Positions 35,206 through 45,832 of a stretch of DNA of 64,000 nucleotides are shown in pieces. Within the stretch, counting starts at the first letter, position 1. Each line of letters opens with the position of its first letter. A model generated the notes under the pieces. That model made no database searches, was not told where the DNA came from, and saw only the letters and a list, made by a program, of their open reading frames with translations. Made by a program: the position numbers and the translations under genes. The DNA comes from CALKWS01 sp051020515 (GTDB lineage Bacteria; Actinomycetota; Actinomycetes; Actinomycetales; Beutenbergiaceae): contig NZ_CP194857.1 in the NCBI RefSeq assembly GCF_051020515.1, positions 1,364,001 to 1,428,000 of the forward strand, read 5' to 3'.

Positions 35206-35764
35206 TCAGTCGTCGGTGAGGGTGAGGTGCAGGCCCCCGACCATAGCGGCGACGATGTTGTAGATGAATGCGCCCAGGGTGGCCAGCGCGGTGAGCAGGG
35301 CGATGTCCACGATGGCGATCACGGTGGCCACCGACATCACCCGGGAGAACTCCAGATACTCCAGCAGCGGCCCGAACTGGGCCATCGCCTCGGCCTCCTC
35401 CAGAAGTCCGCGCATCTGGGCGAAGACCTCCATCTGGTTCAGCACCCACCAGATCACGGCAGTGGCGATGACGATCCCGATGCCGATCGCGATCGACATC
35501 AGGAAGGCCAGTTTTCATCACCGACCACGGATCCACCCGGGACACCGCCAGGCGCACCCGGCGCGGTCCGCCTCCCCGCCCGGCGGGACGGGCGGTACGA
35601 GCACCGGGATCGCGTGGCCGTGAACCCTGGGGCCGACTCGTCGAACCAGCCGACGTCGCCGTGTTGGGTCGGCTGCTGGAGCCACCCTGCACCTTCGCCG
35701 TCGCGGTGTGCGGGAAGGCGGTGGTGCGAACCGGACCGGTCGTGGTCCCGCTACTGTCGCTCAT
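35206..35764 (-). CDS. DUF3566 membrane protein, one apparent frame change
   Basis: ATG 35764 overlaps the gyrA stop by one base. Disordered basic N-terminus (GPPRRVRLAVSRVDPWSVMK at the junction to the domain) and a DUF3566 domain with two membrane helices (IAIGIGIVIATAVIWWVL and IAIVDIALLTALATLGAFIY). The frame changes at the T4 run 35512-35515 (AAAA on the coding strand), where one A is probably extra: VMK then LAFLMSIAIG. About 185 residues. Conserved behind gyrA in actinobacteria; function unknown. Confidence 0.87.
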
Positions 35765-38424
35765 CAGTGTCCTTCTTCCGCGTTCTCACCGGCCGAGGTC
35801 GCGTCCCCGTCCGCGGTGCTACCCGAAGACGGTACGCCATCAGCGCCGCTCTGTGCAGCGTCGGTTTGCGCCGCGCCGGATTCTGAATCGGCGGGCCCGG
35901 GCCCCGCGTCCGCGTCGTCGGCGTCCTCCGGTACGACCTCCCCGGCCACCTCGGCAGCCAGTTCGAGGTTCAGGGCCATGCCGATGATCCGGTCGCCGGC
36001 GTCGGGCTTGGCGAAGGTGACACCCTGGGTGGTGCGGCCGGTGCGGGAGACCTCACCCACGGCCGAACGCACGATCTTGCCGCGCTCCATGATCAGCAGC
36101 ACCTCGTCGTCGGCCGCGGTGATCAGCGCCCCGACCAGGTCACCACGGGCCTCGACCAGGTTGGCGACCTTGATGCCCAGGCCCCCACGGCCCTGCACCC
36201 GGTACTCGCGCAGCGCCGTGCGCTTGGCGAATCCGCCCTCGGTGACCACGAACAGGTCATCGTCCTCATCGCGCACCACCACCATGGACAGCAACGAGTC
36301 GTCCTCGCGGAACTTCATCCCGGTCACCCCGGACGTGGCCCGCCCGGTCGGGCGCAGTGCCGCATCGGTCGCGGCGAACCGCAGCGACTGACCCTTGCGG
36401 GAGACCAGCATCAGGTCCTCATCGGCGTCGACCAGGCGCGCCGAGACCACCTCATCGGGCCCGTCGCCGTTGTCGCGCAGATTGATCGCGATGACGCCGC
36501 CGGTGCGGGAGGAGTCGTAATCACCCAGGCGGGTCTTCTTCACCAGACCACGCTTGGTGGCCAGCACCAGGTAGTCGGCCTGGTCGTAGTCGGTCATGTC
36601 GAGCACCTGGGCGATGGTCTCATCGGGCTGCAGCGCCAGCATGTTCGCCACGTGTTGGCCCTTGGCGTCGCGGCCACCCTCGGGCACCTCATAGCCCTTG
36701 ACCCGGTACACCCGCCCCAGCGTGGTGAAGAACAGCAACCAGTGGTGGGTGGTGGTGACGAAGAAGTGCTCCACCACATCATCACCACGCAACTGCGCCC
36801 CCGCGCGCACACCCTTCCCACCCCGGTGCTGGGTGCGGTAGGCATCGGTGCGGGTCCGCTTGGCGTACCCGCCGCGGGTGATCGTCACGACCACCTCTTC
36901 CTCCGGGATGAGGTCCTCGATGGACAGATCGCCGTCGAAGGGCAGGATGTGGGAGCGGCGTTCGTCGCCGTACTTGTCCACCACTTCGGCGAGCTCATCG
37001 CCCACGATGCTGCGCTGGCGCTGCGGTGAGGCCAGGATGTCCTGGTAGTCGGCGATCTCGCGCTCCAGGGCGGCGTGCTCATCCAGGATCTTCTGACGCT
37101 CCAGGGCCGCCAGGCGGCGCAACTGCATCTCCAGGATGGCGTTGGACTGCACCTGATCGATGTCGAGCATCTCCATCAGCCCGGTGCGTGCGGCGTCCAC
37201 CGTGCGCGAGGCACGGATCAGCGCGATCACCTCATCGAGTGCGTCCAGCGCCTTGATCAACCCGCGCAGGATGTGGATGCGCTCCTCCGCGCGCCGCAGC
37301 AGCCACCGGGTACGCCGCACGATCACGTCGAGCTGGTGGTCCACCCAGTGCCGCACGAACGCGTCCAGGCTCAGGGTGCGCGGCACATCGTCGACGAGGG
37401 CGAGCATGTTCGCCCCGAACGTGGTCTGCAACTGGGTGTGCTTGTAGAGGTTGTTCAGCACCACCTTGGCTACAGCGTCCCGCTTGAGCACGATCACCAG
37501 GCGCTGCCCGGCGCGCCCGGAGGTCTCATCGCGGATGTCGGCCACGCCCTGGATCCGGCCGTCGCGGATCAGGTCGGCGATCTTGGCGGCCAGCGTGTCG
37601 GGGTTGACCTGGTAGGGCAACTCGCTGACCACCAGGCAGGTGCGCCCCTGGAGCTCCTCCACCTCGACCACCGCGCGCATGATGATCGAGCCGCGACCGG
37701 TGCGGTAGGCGTCCTCGATGCCGCGCAGACCCAGGATCTGCGCGCCGGTGGGAAAGTCCGGGCCCTTGATCCGCGCCAACAGAGCATCCAGGAGTTCCTC
37801 GGCGCTGGCCTCGGGATTCTCCAGCAGCCACTGCACCCCGGAGGCGACCTCGCGCAGGTTGTGCGGGGGAATGTTGGTGGCCATCCCCACCGCGATCCCG
37901 GCCGACCCGTTCACCAGCAGGTTCGGGAACCGGGCCGGCAATACCAGCGGTTCCTGGGTGCGGCCGTCGTAGTTGTCCCCGAAGTCCACCGTGCCCTTGT
38001 CGATGTCGCGCACCATCTCCATGGCCAGCGGGGCCATCCGGCACTCGGTGTACCGGGGTGCGGCAGCTCCGTCGTCACCGGGGGAGCCGAAGTTCCCCTG
38101 CCCGGCCACCAGCGGGTAGCGCATCGACCAGGGCTGCACCAAGCGCACCAGGGCGTCGTAGATCGCCGAGTCACCGTGGGGGTGGAACTGGCCCATCACG
38201 TCCCCGACCACCCGCGAGCACTTGGAGTAGCCCGAGTCGGGGCGGTAGCCGCCGTCGTACATGGCGTACAGCACCCGGCGGTGCACCGGCTTGAGGCCGT
38301 CCCGCACGCTGGGTAGCGCCCGGCCCACGATCACGCTCATCGCGTAGTCGAGGTAGGAGCGCTGCATCTCCAGTTGCAGGTCCACCTGGTCGATGCGGTC
38401 AGTGGTCGGGATGTGTTCGCTCAC
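35764..38424 (-). CDS. gyrA: DNA gyrase subunit A
   Basis: 886 residues from GTG 38424. Breakage-reunion domain with the quinolone-region sequence VVGDVMGQFHPHGDSAIYD and catalytic tyrosine in APRYTECRMAP; long coiled coil; C-terminal beta-pinwheel for DNA wrapping with the GyrA-box-like QHRGGKGVRAG. The extra acidic, Asp/Ala/Gly-rich tail after residue 840 is disordered. Introduces negative supercoils with GyrB. 51 bases downstream of gyrB, same strand, frame intact. Confidence 0.97.
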   Translation of the reverse strand: MSEHIPTTDRIDQVDLQLEMQRSYLDYAMSVIVGRALPSVRDGLKPVHRRVLYAMYDGGYRPDSGYSKCSRVVGDVMGQFHPHGDSAIYDALVRLVQPWSMRYPLVAGQGNFGSPGDDGAAAPRYTECRMAPLAMEMVRDIDKGTVDFGDNYDGRTQEPLVLPARFPNLLVNGSAGIAVGMATNIPPHNLREVASGVQWLLENPEASAEELLDALLARIKGPDFPTGAQILGLRGIEDAYRTGRGSIIMRAVVEVEELQGRTCLVVSELPYQVNPDTLAAKIADLIRDGRIQGVADIRDETSGRAGQRLVIVLKRDAVAKVVLNNLYKHTQLQTTFGANMLALVDDVPRTLSLDAFVRHWVDHQLDVIVRRTRWLLRRAEERIHILRGLIKALDALDEVIALIRASRTVDAARTGLMEMLDIDQVQSNAILEMQLRRLAALERQKILDEHAALEREIADYQDILASPQRQRSIVGDELAEVVDKYGDERRSHILPFDGDLSIEDLIPEEEVVVTITRGGYAKRTRTDAYRTQHRGGKGVRAGAQLRGDDVVEHFFVTTTHHWLLFFTTLGRVYRVKGYEVPEGGRDAKGQHVANMLALQPDETIAQVLDMTDYDQADYLVLATKRGLVKKTRLGDYDSSRTGGVIAINLRDNGDGPDEVVSARLVDADEDLMLVSRKGQSLRFAATDAALRPTGRATSGVTGMKFREDDSLLSMVVVRDEDDDLFVVTEGGFAKRTALREYRVQGRGGLGIKVANLVEARGDLVGALITAADDEVLLIMERGKIVRSAVGEVSRTGRTTQGVTFAKPDAGDRIIGMALNLELAAEVAGEVVPEDADDADAGPGPADSESGAAQTDAAQSGADGVPSSGSTADGDATSAGENAEEGH

Positions 38425-38475
38425 TCGGGTCCTTAACTCGGCAGGTCAGAAGAAGGCAGGGGCTGCGCGCGCCGC

Positions 38476-40530
38476 TCAGATGTCCAGGAAGCGCACGTCG
38501 CGGGCGTTGCGCTGGATGAACGAGCGGCGCGACTCCACGTCCTCACCCATCAGGATGGAGAAGATCTCATCGGCCGCCGCGGCCTCCCCGATGGTCACCT
38601 GCCGCAGGGTGCGGCTGTCGGGGTTCATCGTGGTCTCCCACAGTTCCCGGTAGTTCATCTCACCAAGGCCCTTGTACCGCTGGATGCCGGCGTCCTTGGG
38701 CAGGCGCCAGTTCTTCGCTTGGCCCTCAACCAGCAGGACGTCGCGTTCCTTGTCGGAGTAGACGTACTGGTGCTCGGCGTTGGTCCACTTCAGCCGGTAC
38801 AGCGGTGGCTGTGCCAGGTACACGTACCCGTGCTCCAGCAGCGGCCGCATGTACCGGAACAACAAGGTCAGCAGCAGGGTGGCGATGTGCTGGCCGTCCA
38901 CATCGGCGTCGGCCATCAGCACGATCTTGTGATAGCGCAGCTTGGCCAGGTCGAAGTCCTCACCGATGCCGGTACCGAACGCGGTGATCAGCGCCTGCAC
39001 CTCCTGGTTCGCCAGGGCCTTGTCGATGCGGGCCTTCTCCACGTTCAGGATCTTGCCGCGGATCGGCAGGATCGCCTGGGTCTCGGGGTTACGTCCCTGC
39101 ACCGCCGAGCCACCGGCGGAGTCACCCTCGACGATGAAGATCTCCGAGATCGAGGCATCGCGGCTGGAACAGTCCTTGAGCTTGCCCGGCAGGCCCCCGC
39201 CCTCGAGCAGGCCCTTGCGCCGGGTGGCCTCGCGGGCCTTGCGGGCGGCCATCCGGGCGGCGGCGGCCTGAATCGCCTTGCGGATCACGTCCCGGGACTC
39301 GTTCGGATGGGACTCCAGCCAGTTGCCCAGTTCGTCGAAAACCACCTTCTGGGTGAAGGTGCGGGCCTCGGTGTTGCCGAGCTTGGTCTTGGTCTGCCCC
39401 TCGAACTGTGGCTCTCCGAGCTTGATCGAGATGACCGCGGTCAGTCCCTCACGGATGTCCTCGCCGGTGAGGTTCTCGTCCTTCTCCTTGAGCAGGTTCT
39501 TCTCCCGTGCGTACCGGTTCACCAGTGTGGTCAGGGCCGACCGGAACCCTTCCTCGTGGGTCCCGCCCTCGGAGGTGTTGATCATGTTGGCGTAGGTGTG
39601 CACGCTCTCGGAGTACGCACCGGTCCACTGCATCGCGATGTCCAGGGAGATCACCCGGTCGGGATCCTCGGACTCGAAGGAGATCACCTCGGGGTGGATC
39701 ATGTCGGCGCGCTTGGCACTGGTGAGGTGCTTGACGTAGTCCACCAGGCCACCGTCGTACTTGTAGGCCACCGAACGGGTGCGTTCCTCCCCCTCGGCCG
39801 GCTGGTGCGCATCGCCGGCGACCTCATCCTCGACGTCCGTCTCCCGGTCATCGCGCAGCGTCAGCCCCAGGCCCTTGTTCAGGAAGGCCGTCTGCTGGAA
39901 CCGGGACCTCAGTGTCTCGAAGTCGAACTCGGTGGTCTCGAAGATCTCCCCGTCCGCCCAGAACGTCACGGTGGTGCCGTGCTCGTCGGTGGCCTCACCC
40001 TTGGCCAGGTCGCCCTCGGGCACACCCTGGTGGTAGCGCTGCCGCCAGACGTGCCCCTGGCGGCGCACCTCCACCTCCAGCCGGGCGGACAGGGCGTTGA
40101 CCACCGAGACACCCACGCCGTGCAAACCACCGGAGACCGCGTACCCGCCGCCGCCGAACTTGCCTCCGGCGTGCAGGACGGTCAGCACCACCTCCACGGC
40201 CGGCCGTCCCTCCCCCGACATGACGTCCACGGGGATGCCACGGCCGTTGTCGCGCACCCGGATCCCGCCGTCGGCCAGGATGGTGATGTCGATCTGGTCG
40301 CAGTACCCCGCCATCGCCTCGTCGACGGAGTTGTCCACCACCTCATACACCAGGTGGTGCAACCCGCGCTCGCCGGTGGAACCGACGTACATCCCGGGGC
40401 GCTTGCGGACCGCTTCCAGGCCCTCCAGGACGGTGATGTTGGCTGCGCCGTAATCGGAGCCTGCCGGGTTGGAGGTGTCCTGCGGGGGAACAACGTTCTC
40501 GGGTTCCGGCACGCTCGTCTGATCAGCCAC
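38476..40530 (-). CDS. gyrB: DNA gyrase subunit B
   Basis: 684 residues from GTG 40530. GHKL ATPase domain (VYEVVDNSVDEAMAG, DNGRGIPVD, GLHGVGVSVVNALS), transducer domain, and TOPRIM domain with IVEGDSAGGSA and MADADVDGQH metal ligands, ending with RNARDVRFLDI. Forms A2B2 gyrase with GyrA. Frame intact. Confidence 0.97.
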   Translation of the reverse strand: MADQTSVPEPENVVPPQDTSNPAGSDYGAANITVLEGLEAVRKRPGMYVGSTGERGLHHLVYEVVDNSVDEAMAGYCDQIDITILADGGIRVRDNGRGIPVDVMSGEGRPAVEVVLTVLHAGGKFGGGGYAVSGGLHGVGVSVVNALSARLEVEVRRQGHVWRQRYHQGVPEGDLAKGEATDEHGTTVTFWADGEIFETTEFDFETLRSRFQQTAFLNKGLGLTLRDDRETDVEDEVAGDAHQPAEGEERTRSVAYKYDGGLVDYVKHLTSAKRADMIHPEVISFESEDPDRVISLDIAMQWTGAYSESVHTYANMINTSEGGTHEEGFRSALTTLVNRYAREKNLLKEKDENLTGEDIREGLTAVISIKLGEPQFEGQTKTKLGNTEARTFTQKVVFDELGNWLESHPNESRDVIRKAIQAAAARMAARKAREATRRKGLLEGGGLPGKLKDCSSRDASISEIFIVEGDSAGGSAVQGRNPETQAILPIRGKILNVEKARIDKALANQEVQALITAFGTGIGEDFDLAKLRYHKIVLMADADVDGQHIATLLLTLLFRYMRPLLEHGYVYLAQPPLYRLKWTNAEHQYVYSDKERDVLLVEGQAKNWRLPKDAGIQRYKGLGEMNYRELWETTMNPDSRTLRQVTIGEAAAADEIFSILMGEDVESRRSFIQRNARDVRFLDI

Positions 40531-40782
40531 TCGTCCTGGCGCTCCTCGTCACATCTGGCGTCCGCACCATACGACTGCACGTCGTAGGTCAGCCACGGCA
40601 TCGCGCCGTGAATGAGGGCATTTCCACCCCTGGGACAGGTCGCTCGATTCTATCGCGGATCGGCGTCGAACTCGACTATCCACAGACCTTATCCACAGGG
40701 AGTTGCCGGGATGTGGTGGTCTTCACCCCCCGGGCGCACGACCGAGCCCGGAAAGCGCGCTCCACACGCCCGGGAGGCGGGT
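40531..40782. other. gyrB upstream region with DnaA boxes
   Basis: 252 bases between gyrB and dciA, containing CTATCCACA (40675-40683) and perfect TTATCCACA (40689-40697), 5 bases apart. The gyrB promoter should also lie here. No gene seen. Confidence 0.7.
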
Positions 40783-41370
40783 TCAGCCGTAGGTGTCCCG
40801 CGGCCCACGACCGCGCACGTTCCGCGGTCCCTTGCGCCACGTAGGGCCTCCGGGACCGAGCACCTGGATGGAGGTCACGACGCCTTCCCCGACCTCCTCG
40901 GCGAGGCGGCGCTCGAGTTGGGGCAGCAGCAACCGGATCTGGGTGGCCCAGGCGGTGGAGTCGGCGCGCACCACCAGATCGCCGTCGATGAAGGTCTCCG
41001 GAGTGCACCGCTGCGCGATCTGTTCACCGACCACGTCCGGCCACCGTCCGATCACCCCACCGATGGAGAGCGGTTGGCTCCATCCCAGCGTGCGGCTCAG
41101 GTCTGCGGTGGTCTCACCCAGGAGCTGCGGGTCGCGTGCCGCACCCGGGGAACCCGCAGCGGCGTTGCGGCCCGCGTCCAGCGGACGACGACGGCGTCCC
41201 GGGCTGCCCGGTCGCAGTCCCTTGGCACGGGCTGCTTCGCGCGCCTGCGCCAGCGCGATCCGCGGAGCGTCGTCCACGTCCGGGGCGGGGCCGGCACCGG
41301 TGGCTGCCTGGTCCGCGACGCGTCGATCCTGGGCGGGCCGGCCCTCGGCGTCTGGATCCTCAGCGGACAC
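40783..41370 (-). CDS. dciA: DUF721/DciA family replication protein
   Basis: 195 residues from GTG 41370, overlapping the recF end by 11 bases. Disordered N-terminus, then the DUF721 KH-like domain (WSQPLSIGGVIGRWPDVVGE, IDGDLVVRADSTAWATQIRL, LLPQLERRLAEEVG) and a basic tail. DciA is the ancestral loader/partner of the DnaB helicase. Position after recF is conserved in actinobacteria. Confidence 0.9.
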   Translation of the reverse strand: MSAEDPDAEGRPAQDRRVADQAATGAGPAPDVDDAPRIALAQAREAARAKGLRPGSPGRRRRPLDAGRNAAAGSPGAARDPQLLGETTADLSRTLGWSQPLSIGGVIGRWPDVVGEQIAQRCTPETFIDGDLVVRADSTAWATQIRLLLPQLERRLAEEVGEGVVTSIQVLGPGGPTWRKGPRNVRGRGPRDTYG

Positions 41371-42547
41371 GGGTCAGTGTCCCATCGGCCACGTCCACCC
41401 GGGCACCGGCCAGTTCCTCGGGTATGTCGCCGGCCACGGCAGCGGTGATCAGCACCTGCTGGGCCCCGGCCACCATTCCGGCCAACCGGGAACGTCGGCC
41501 GGTATCGAGTTCGGCGAACACGTCGTCGAGGATGAGTACCGGCTCGCCATCCGCCTCGAAGGTGTCCTCGGTGCGCAGCAGTTCGTAGCAGGCCAGGCGC
41601 AGCGCCAGAGCCAGGGACCAGGACTCGCCGTGGCTGGCGTAGCCCTTGGCGGGCAGACCGCCGATGGCCAGCGTCAGGTCGTCCCGGTGCGGGCCCACCA
41701 GGCTCACGCCGCGCTCGATCTCCCGCGTGCGCAACCGGGACATCGCCTCCACCAGCCGCGCCTGGACCAGCGTCGTGTCGGTGAGTTCGGCCTCGGTATC
41801 GCTGTCATCGGTGGCGGGCTGCGCCTGGTCGGGACTGTGCTCGACCATACTGGAGCGGTACCCGATCACAGCCGGGCCGGCCCCACCGGAGACGTTGTCA
41901 TAGGCACTGGCCACGTGCTCGCGCAGGTCACGGATGGCACGCACCCTGGCCGACACCAGCGCCGCGCCACCGGCGGCGGCCTTCTCGTCCCACACATCCA
42001 GGGTGCGCAGGTCCCCGCCCCCTCCGGAGCGACGCGCCGCACCGGCGGACTTCAGCAGTGCGTTGCGCTGGCGAATCACCCGGTCGTAATCGCTGCGCAC
42101 GGCGGCGATTTTGGGATCACGCTGGATCAGAAGGTCATCGAGAAAGCGGCGCCGTCCGTCCGGATCGCCCTTCACCAGGGCCAGGTCCTCCGGGGCGAAC
42201 AGCACGGTCCGTAGGTGGCCGAGCAACTCGCGCACCCGCTGCACGGGCGAGCGGTTGATCCGACCGCGGTTGGCCTTGCCCGACACGATCTCCAGTTCCA
42301 GCACCCGTGGCCTGGTGTCGCGGACGATCTTGGCCGCCACGACGGCTCGCTCGGCGCCGGCACGCACCAGGGCCTGGTCCCCGGCCACCCGGTGGGAGGA
42401 GAACGTGGCCAGGTACCCCAGGGACTCGATCACGTTGGTCTTGCCCTGCCCGTTGCTCCCGACCAGCGCCGTGATGCCCTCCTCCAGGGACAGCACCACC
42501 TGGGAGTAGGAGCGGAAGTCGGTCAGGGCCAGATCGGAGACGTACAT
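41360..42547 (-). CDS. recF: DNA replication/repair protein RecF
   Basis: 395 residues from ATG 42547. SMC-like ATPase: Walker A GSNGQGKTNV (about residues 30-40), LFAPEDLALVKGDPDGRRRF, signature region with GESWSLALALRLA, Walker B PVLILDDVFAELD, and D-loop region. Acts in gap repair and restart with RecOR. 78 bases after dnaN, same strand. Confidence 0.95.
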   Translation of the reverse strand: MYVSDLALTDFRSYSQVVLSLEEGITALVGSNGQGKTNVIESLGYLATFSSHRVAGDQALVRAGAERAVVAAKIVRDTRPRVLELEIVSGKANRGRINRSPVQRVRELLGHLRTVLFAPEDLALVKGDPDGRRRFLDDLLIQRDPKIAAVRSDYDRVIRQRNALLKSAGAARRSGGGGDLRTLDVWDEKAAAGGAALVSARVRAIRDLREHVASAYDNVSGGAGPAVIGYRSSMVEHSPDQAQPATDDSDTEAELTDTTLVQARLVEAMSRLRTREIERGVSLVGPHRDDLTLAIGGLPAKGYASHGESWSLALALRLACYELLRTEDTFEADGEPVLILDDVFAELDTGRRSRLAGMVAGAQQVLITAAVAGDIPEELAGARVDVADGTLTRVR

Positions 42548-42625
42548 TACCCAGCCACTGTAGATCGCCGCCGCCGGTGCCTCACTCCGCGCCCGCGGTC
42601 GCGGTCGGGACCTGCACGCCCGGAA

Positions 42626-43753
42626 TCAGCCTGCGAAGCGGATCGGCACCAGCAGATAGCGGAACTCCTCTGCGTGGTCCTCGCCGTGCTGCTCGTCCTG
42701 ACCAGTCATCAGGACCGGCTTGGTGGGATGGTTCAACGACAACCGCACGTACTCGGTCCCCAGCGCGCCCAACCCGTCCAGCAGGTACTGCGGGTTGAAC
42801 GCGGTGGTGATGTCCTCACCCTCCAGCACCGACTCGAGCGCCTCGGAGGCTTGCGCGTCGTCGCCCTGCCCGGCCTCGAGCACCACCTGGCCCTCGGAGA
42901 AGGACAGCCGGATCGGGGTATTCCGCTCGGCGACGAGGGCCACGCGCTTGGTCGCCTCGATCAGCTCGGCGGTGTTGGTGACCGTGGTGGTGCTGGTGGA
43001 CTCCGGGAACAGCCTGCGCACCGGCGGGTACTCCCCGTCCACCAGCAGGCTTGTGGTGCGCCGGCCGCCGGCCTCGAATCCCACGATGTCGGAACCCTCG
43101 CCCAGGGAGACGTCGACCGAGCCGCCGCCGGCCATGTTCCGTGCCACGTCGGACAGGGTCCGGGCCCGCACCAGGGCGACCTGCTCGGCCGAGGGGCTGG
43201 AGGGGGACCAGGTCAGCTGCCGCATCGCCAGCCGGTACCGGTCGGTGGCCAGCAGCGTGAGTTTCTCGCCCTCGATCTCCATCCGCACCCCGGTGAGTAG
43301 TGGCAGCGTCTCATCACGACCCGCGGCGATGGTGACCTGGTTGATCGCCTGGGCGAACGCGGCGCCATCGATGCTTCCGAGTCGTTCGGGCATCTGTGGC
43401 AGTTCCGGGTACTCGCCGGTGGGCATCGTCAGCAACGTGAACCGGGCGGATCCGCAGCGCAGTTCCACCTTGGACTCATCCACCTGCACGTCGATCGGCT
43501 TGTTCGGAAGCGACCGGGAGATCTCCGCGAGGAGACGGCCCAGCACCAGCACAGATCCGGGTTCACTCACCTCGGCGGGCACCTCGGCCCGGGCCGAGAC
43601 CTCGTAATCGAAGGTGGACAGCCGCAGCGAGCCCTGGGCATCGGCCTCGAGCATCACCCCGGCCAGCACCGGGACCGGGGGCCGGGTGGGCAAGGTTCGT
43701 GCGGTCCAGGTGACGGCTTCGGCCAGGACATCTCGCTCGACCCTGAACTTCAC
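42626..43753 (-). CDS. dnaN: DNA polymerase III sliding clamp (beta subunit)
   Basis: 375 residues from GTG 43753 with AGGAGGGCC upstream; the open frame runs further 5' into oriC but that part is not clamp-like. Three clamp domains: start VKFRVERDVLAEAVTWTAR, middle TGEYPELPQMPE, and C-terminal LNHPTKPVLMTGQ ending YLLVPIRFAG. Confers processivity on the replicase. Frame intact. Confidence 0.96.
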   Translation of the reverse strand: MKFRVERDVLAEAVTWTARTLPTRPPVPVLAGVMLEADAQGSLRLSTFDYEVSARAEVPAEVSEPGSVLVLGRLLAEISRSLPNKPIDVQVDESKVELRCGSARFTLLTMPTGEYPELPQMPERLGSIDGAAFAQAINQVTIAAGRDETLPLLTGVRMEIEGEKLTLLATDRYRLAMRQLTWSPSSPSAEQVALVRARTLSDVARNMAGGGSVDVSLGEGSDIVGFEAGGRRTTSLLVDGEYPPVRRLFPESTSTTTVTNTAELIEATKRVALVAERNTPIRLSFSEGQVVLEAGQGDDAQASEALESVLEGEDITTAFNPQYLLDGLGALGTEYVRLSLNHPTKPVLMTGQDEQHGEDHAEEFRYLLVPIRFAG

Positions 43754-44384
43754 GATGTCGGCCCTCCTGAGCGGGAATTGGGTTCGGGCCGGGTGGGGCC
43801 CCTGTCGTTCACGGCTCGCAGGACCAGCGCCTCGACGAGCGTGCGTCCTGTGATCATAGTGAGGATTCGGGGCCGTGGTGGGCACCGCTGTGCGGCGGGG
43901 TGGAACCGGCTGTGGATTGTTGCCCCTCATTCAGCGGTTGTTCGGTCCTTGTTCACCCTGTTCGCGAGGCCGGAGCCAACGAGGTTTTGGCACGAGACCC
44001 TGATGTTGGTGGTTCACAGCCGGATGATGGAGAGAAGGATCATCATCGTCTTCGGTCCTGGGGATCATGGGGATAACTGCCATCGCCGCAGGTCAGCATG
44101 GGTGGCGGGCTGGGTAGCCAGCGCGTGGGGATATGCACAGGGCCACGGGCCGGGTGTGGATGGAGGCGCCGGTGCACAGCGCTCACCCACGACATCGGGG
44201 GGTCGGTCCACCGTTCCGGAGCGTCTGTCCACGTCTATCCACACCCCTATCCACAACTGTGCATTCGAGTCACGCGGAGGCTGTCGTGGGACCGGTGATC
44301 GCGGGCGGATGCGGTCGGCCCCGCGAGGAGACAGCCGTGTGGGAACGCAGCAACCGTGTGGTGCGCTGAGCACCGGACGGGGAG
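43754..44384. other. Origin of replication (oriC), dnaN-dnaA intergenic region
   Basis: 631 bases without a gene between dnaN and dnaA. DnaA-box-like sites: TGTGGATTG (43911-43919), TGGGGATAA (44068-44076), TGGGGATAT (44126-44134), TGTGGATGG (44155-44163), CTATCCACA (44235-44243) and CTATCCACA (44247-44255). The stretch 43975-44060 is less GC-rich and is the best candidate for the unwinding element. GC-skew and DnaA footprinting would confirm. Confidence 0.88.
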
Positions 44385-45832
44385 TTAGTTGCGGTGCTGC
44401 TGCTTGATCCGGTTGGTCAGTTCCGTGACCTGGTTGAAGGTGGAGCGCCGTTCGGCCATCTGTTGACGGATCTTCTTGTTGGCGTGCATCACGGTGGTGT
44501 GGTCACGTCCTCCGAACAACTGACCGATCTTGGGCAGGGAGAGTTCGGTGAGTTCGCGACACAGGTACATCGCGATCTGGCGGGCGTTCACCAGTACCCG
44601 GGACCGGTCCGCGCTGCACAGTGCCTCGATGGTGACCCCGAAGTAGGTGGCGGTCTGGGCCATGATCGCCGAGGGGGTGATCTCGGCTCCGTCGTCGTCG
44701 GTGATCAGGTCCTTCAGAACCATCTCGGCCAGGGACATGTCCACCGTCTGGCGGTTGAGGTTGGCGAAGGCGGTCACCCGGATCAGGGCGCCCTCGAGCT
44801 CACGGATGTTGGAGGAGATCTTCGAGGCGATGTACTCCAGCACGTCACTGGAGGCCTGCAGCGACTCACTGCCCGCCTTCTTGCGCAGGATGGCGATGCG
44901 GGTCTCCAGGTCGGGCGGCTGGACGTCGGTGAGCAGACCCCACTCGAACCGGGACCGCAGCCTGCCCTCGAACCCGGTGAGTTGCTTCGGCGGCAGGTCG
45001 GAGGTGATCACCACCTGCTTGTTCGCGTTGTGCAGGGTGTTGAAGGTGTGGAAGAACTCCTCCATCGTCTGTTCCTTGCCCTGCAGGAACTGGATGTCGT
45101 CGATGAGCAGCACCTCGACCTCGCGGTACCGGCGCTGGAAAGCCTCGGCCTTGTCATCGCGGATGGAGTTGATGAAGTCGTTGGTGAACTCCTCGGAGTT
45201 GACGTACCGAACTCGGATGCCCGGGTACAGGTTCTTGGCGTAGTGCCCGATCGCGTGCAACAGGTGGGTCTTGCCCAGCCCCGAGTCACCGTAGATGAAC
45301 AGCGGGTTGTACGCCTTGGCCGGGGCTTCGGCCACGGCGGTCGCGGCGGCGTGGGCGAACCGGTTGGACGAGCCGATCACGAACGTTTCGAAGGTGTAGT
45401 TCGGGTTCAGCCGCGCATGCGGGTCCACCCCGGTGGAGTAGGTGTCGTTGGAGTAGGTGTCGTTGGTGGCCGGGGGCGCCGGCGCGGGCCGCACCGGGCT
45501 GGCCACGGTGGGCGTCTCGGGTTCAGCGGTGGCGACCTCTGCCGGCGCGACCTCCTCCAGGGAAGGGTCCACGGTGACGGCCATCTTGACGTTCTGGGAC
45601 AGTGCCGCGGACAGAGAGTTGGTGATCGAGTCGCGGGCCCGGGTTTCGATGAAGTCCTTGGCGAAGTCGCTCGGCACGGCCAGCAGCACGGTGTCGTCGA
45701 TGATTCCGAGCGGTTTGGTCAGTCGGATGAACGCCAACTGGGCGCCGCTGAGCTCACCACGGTCGGTGAGGATCTCGATCGCGCGGTCCCATCCGGCTCC
45801 GAGGCACCGGGATCCAGTGATGGTTCAGACAC
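44385..45832 (-). CDS. dnaA: Chromosomal replication initiator DnaA, one apparent frame change
   Basis: From GTG 45832 (GGGGGAG upstream) the protein opens VSEPSLDPGASEPD, changes frame at 45790-45792 (GATGGG, probably GATTGGG) and continues WDRAIEILTDRGELSGAQLA in domain I. Domain III has Walker A GDSGLGKTHLL and Walker B VLLIDDIQFLQ; domain IV has the DnaA-box signature with GRDHTTVMHANKKI. About 482 residues. Initiates replication at the flanking boxes. Because the gene is essential, the frame change is almost surely a sequence error. Confidence 0.96.

Noticed and set aside
38719..40587. Large plus-strand open frame (622 codons) over gyrB, and similar ones over gyrA, dnaA and argS
   Set aside because: Antisense shadows of conserved genes with no ribosome sites or family features.
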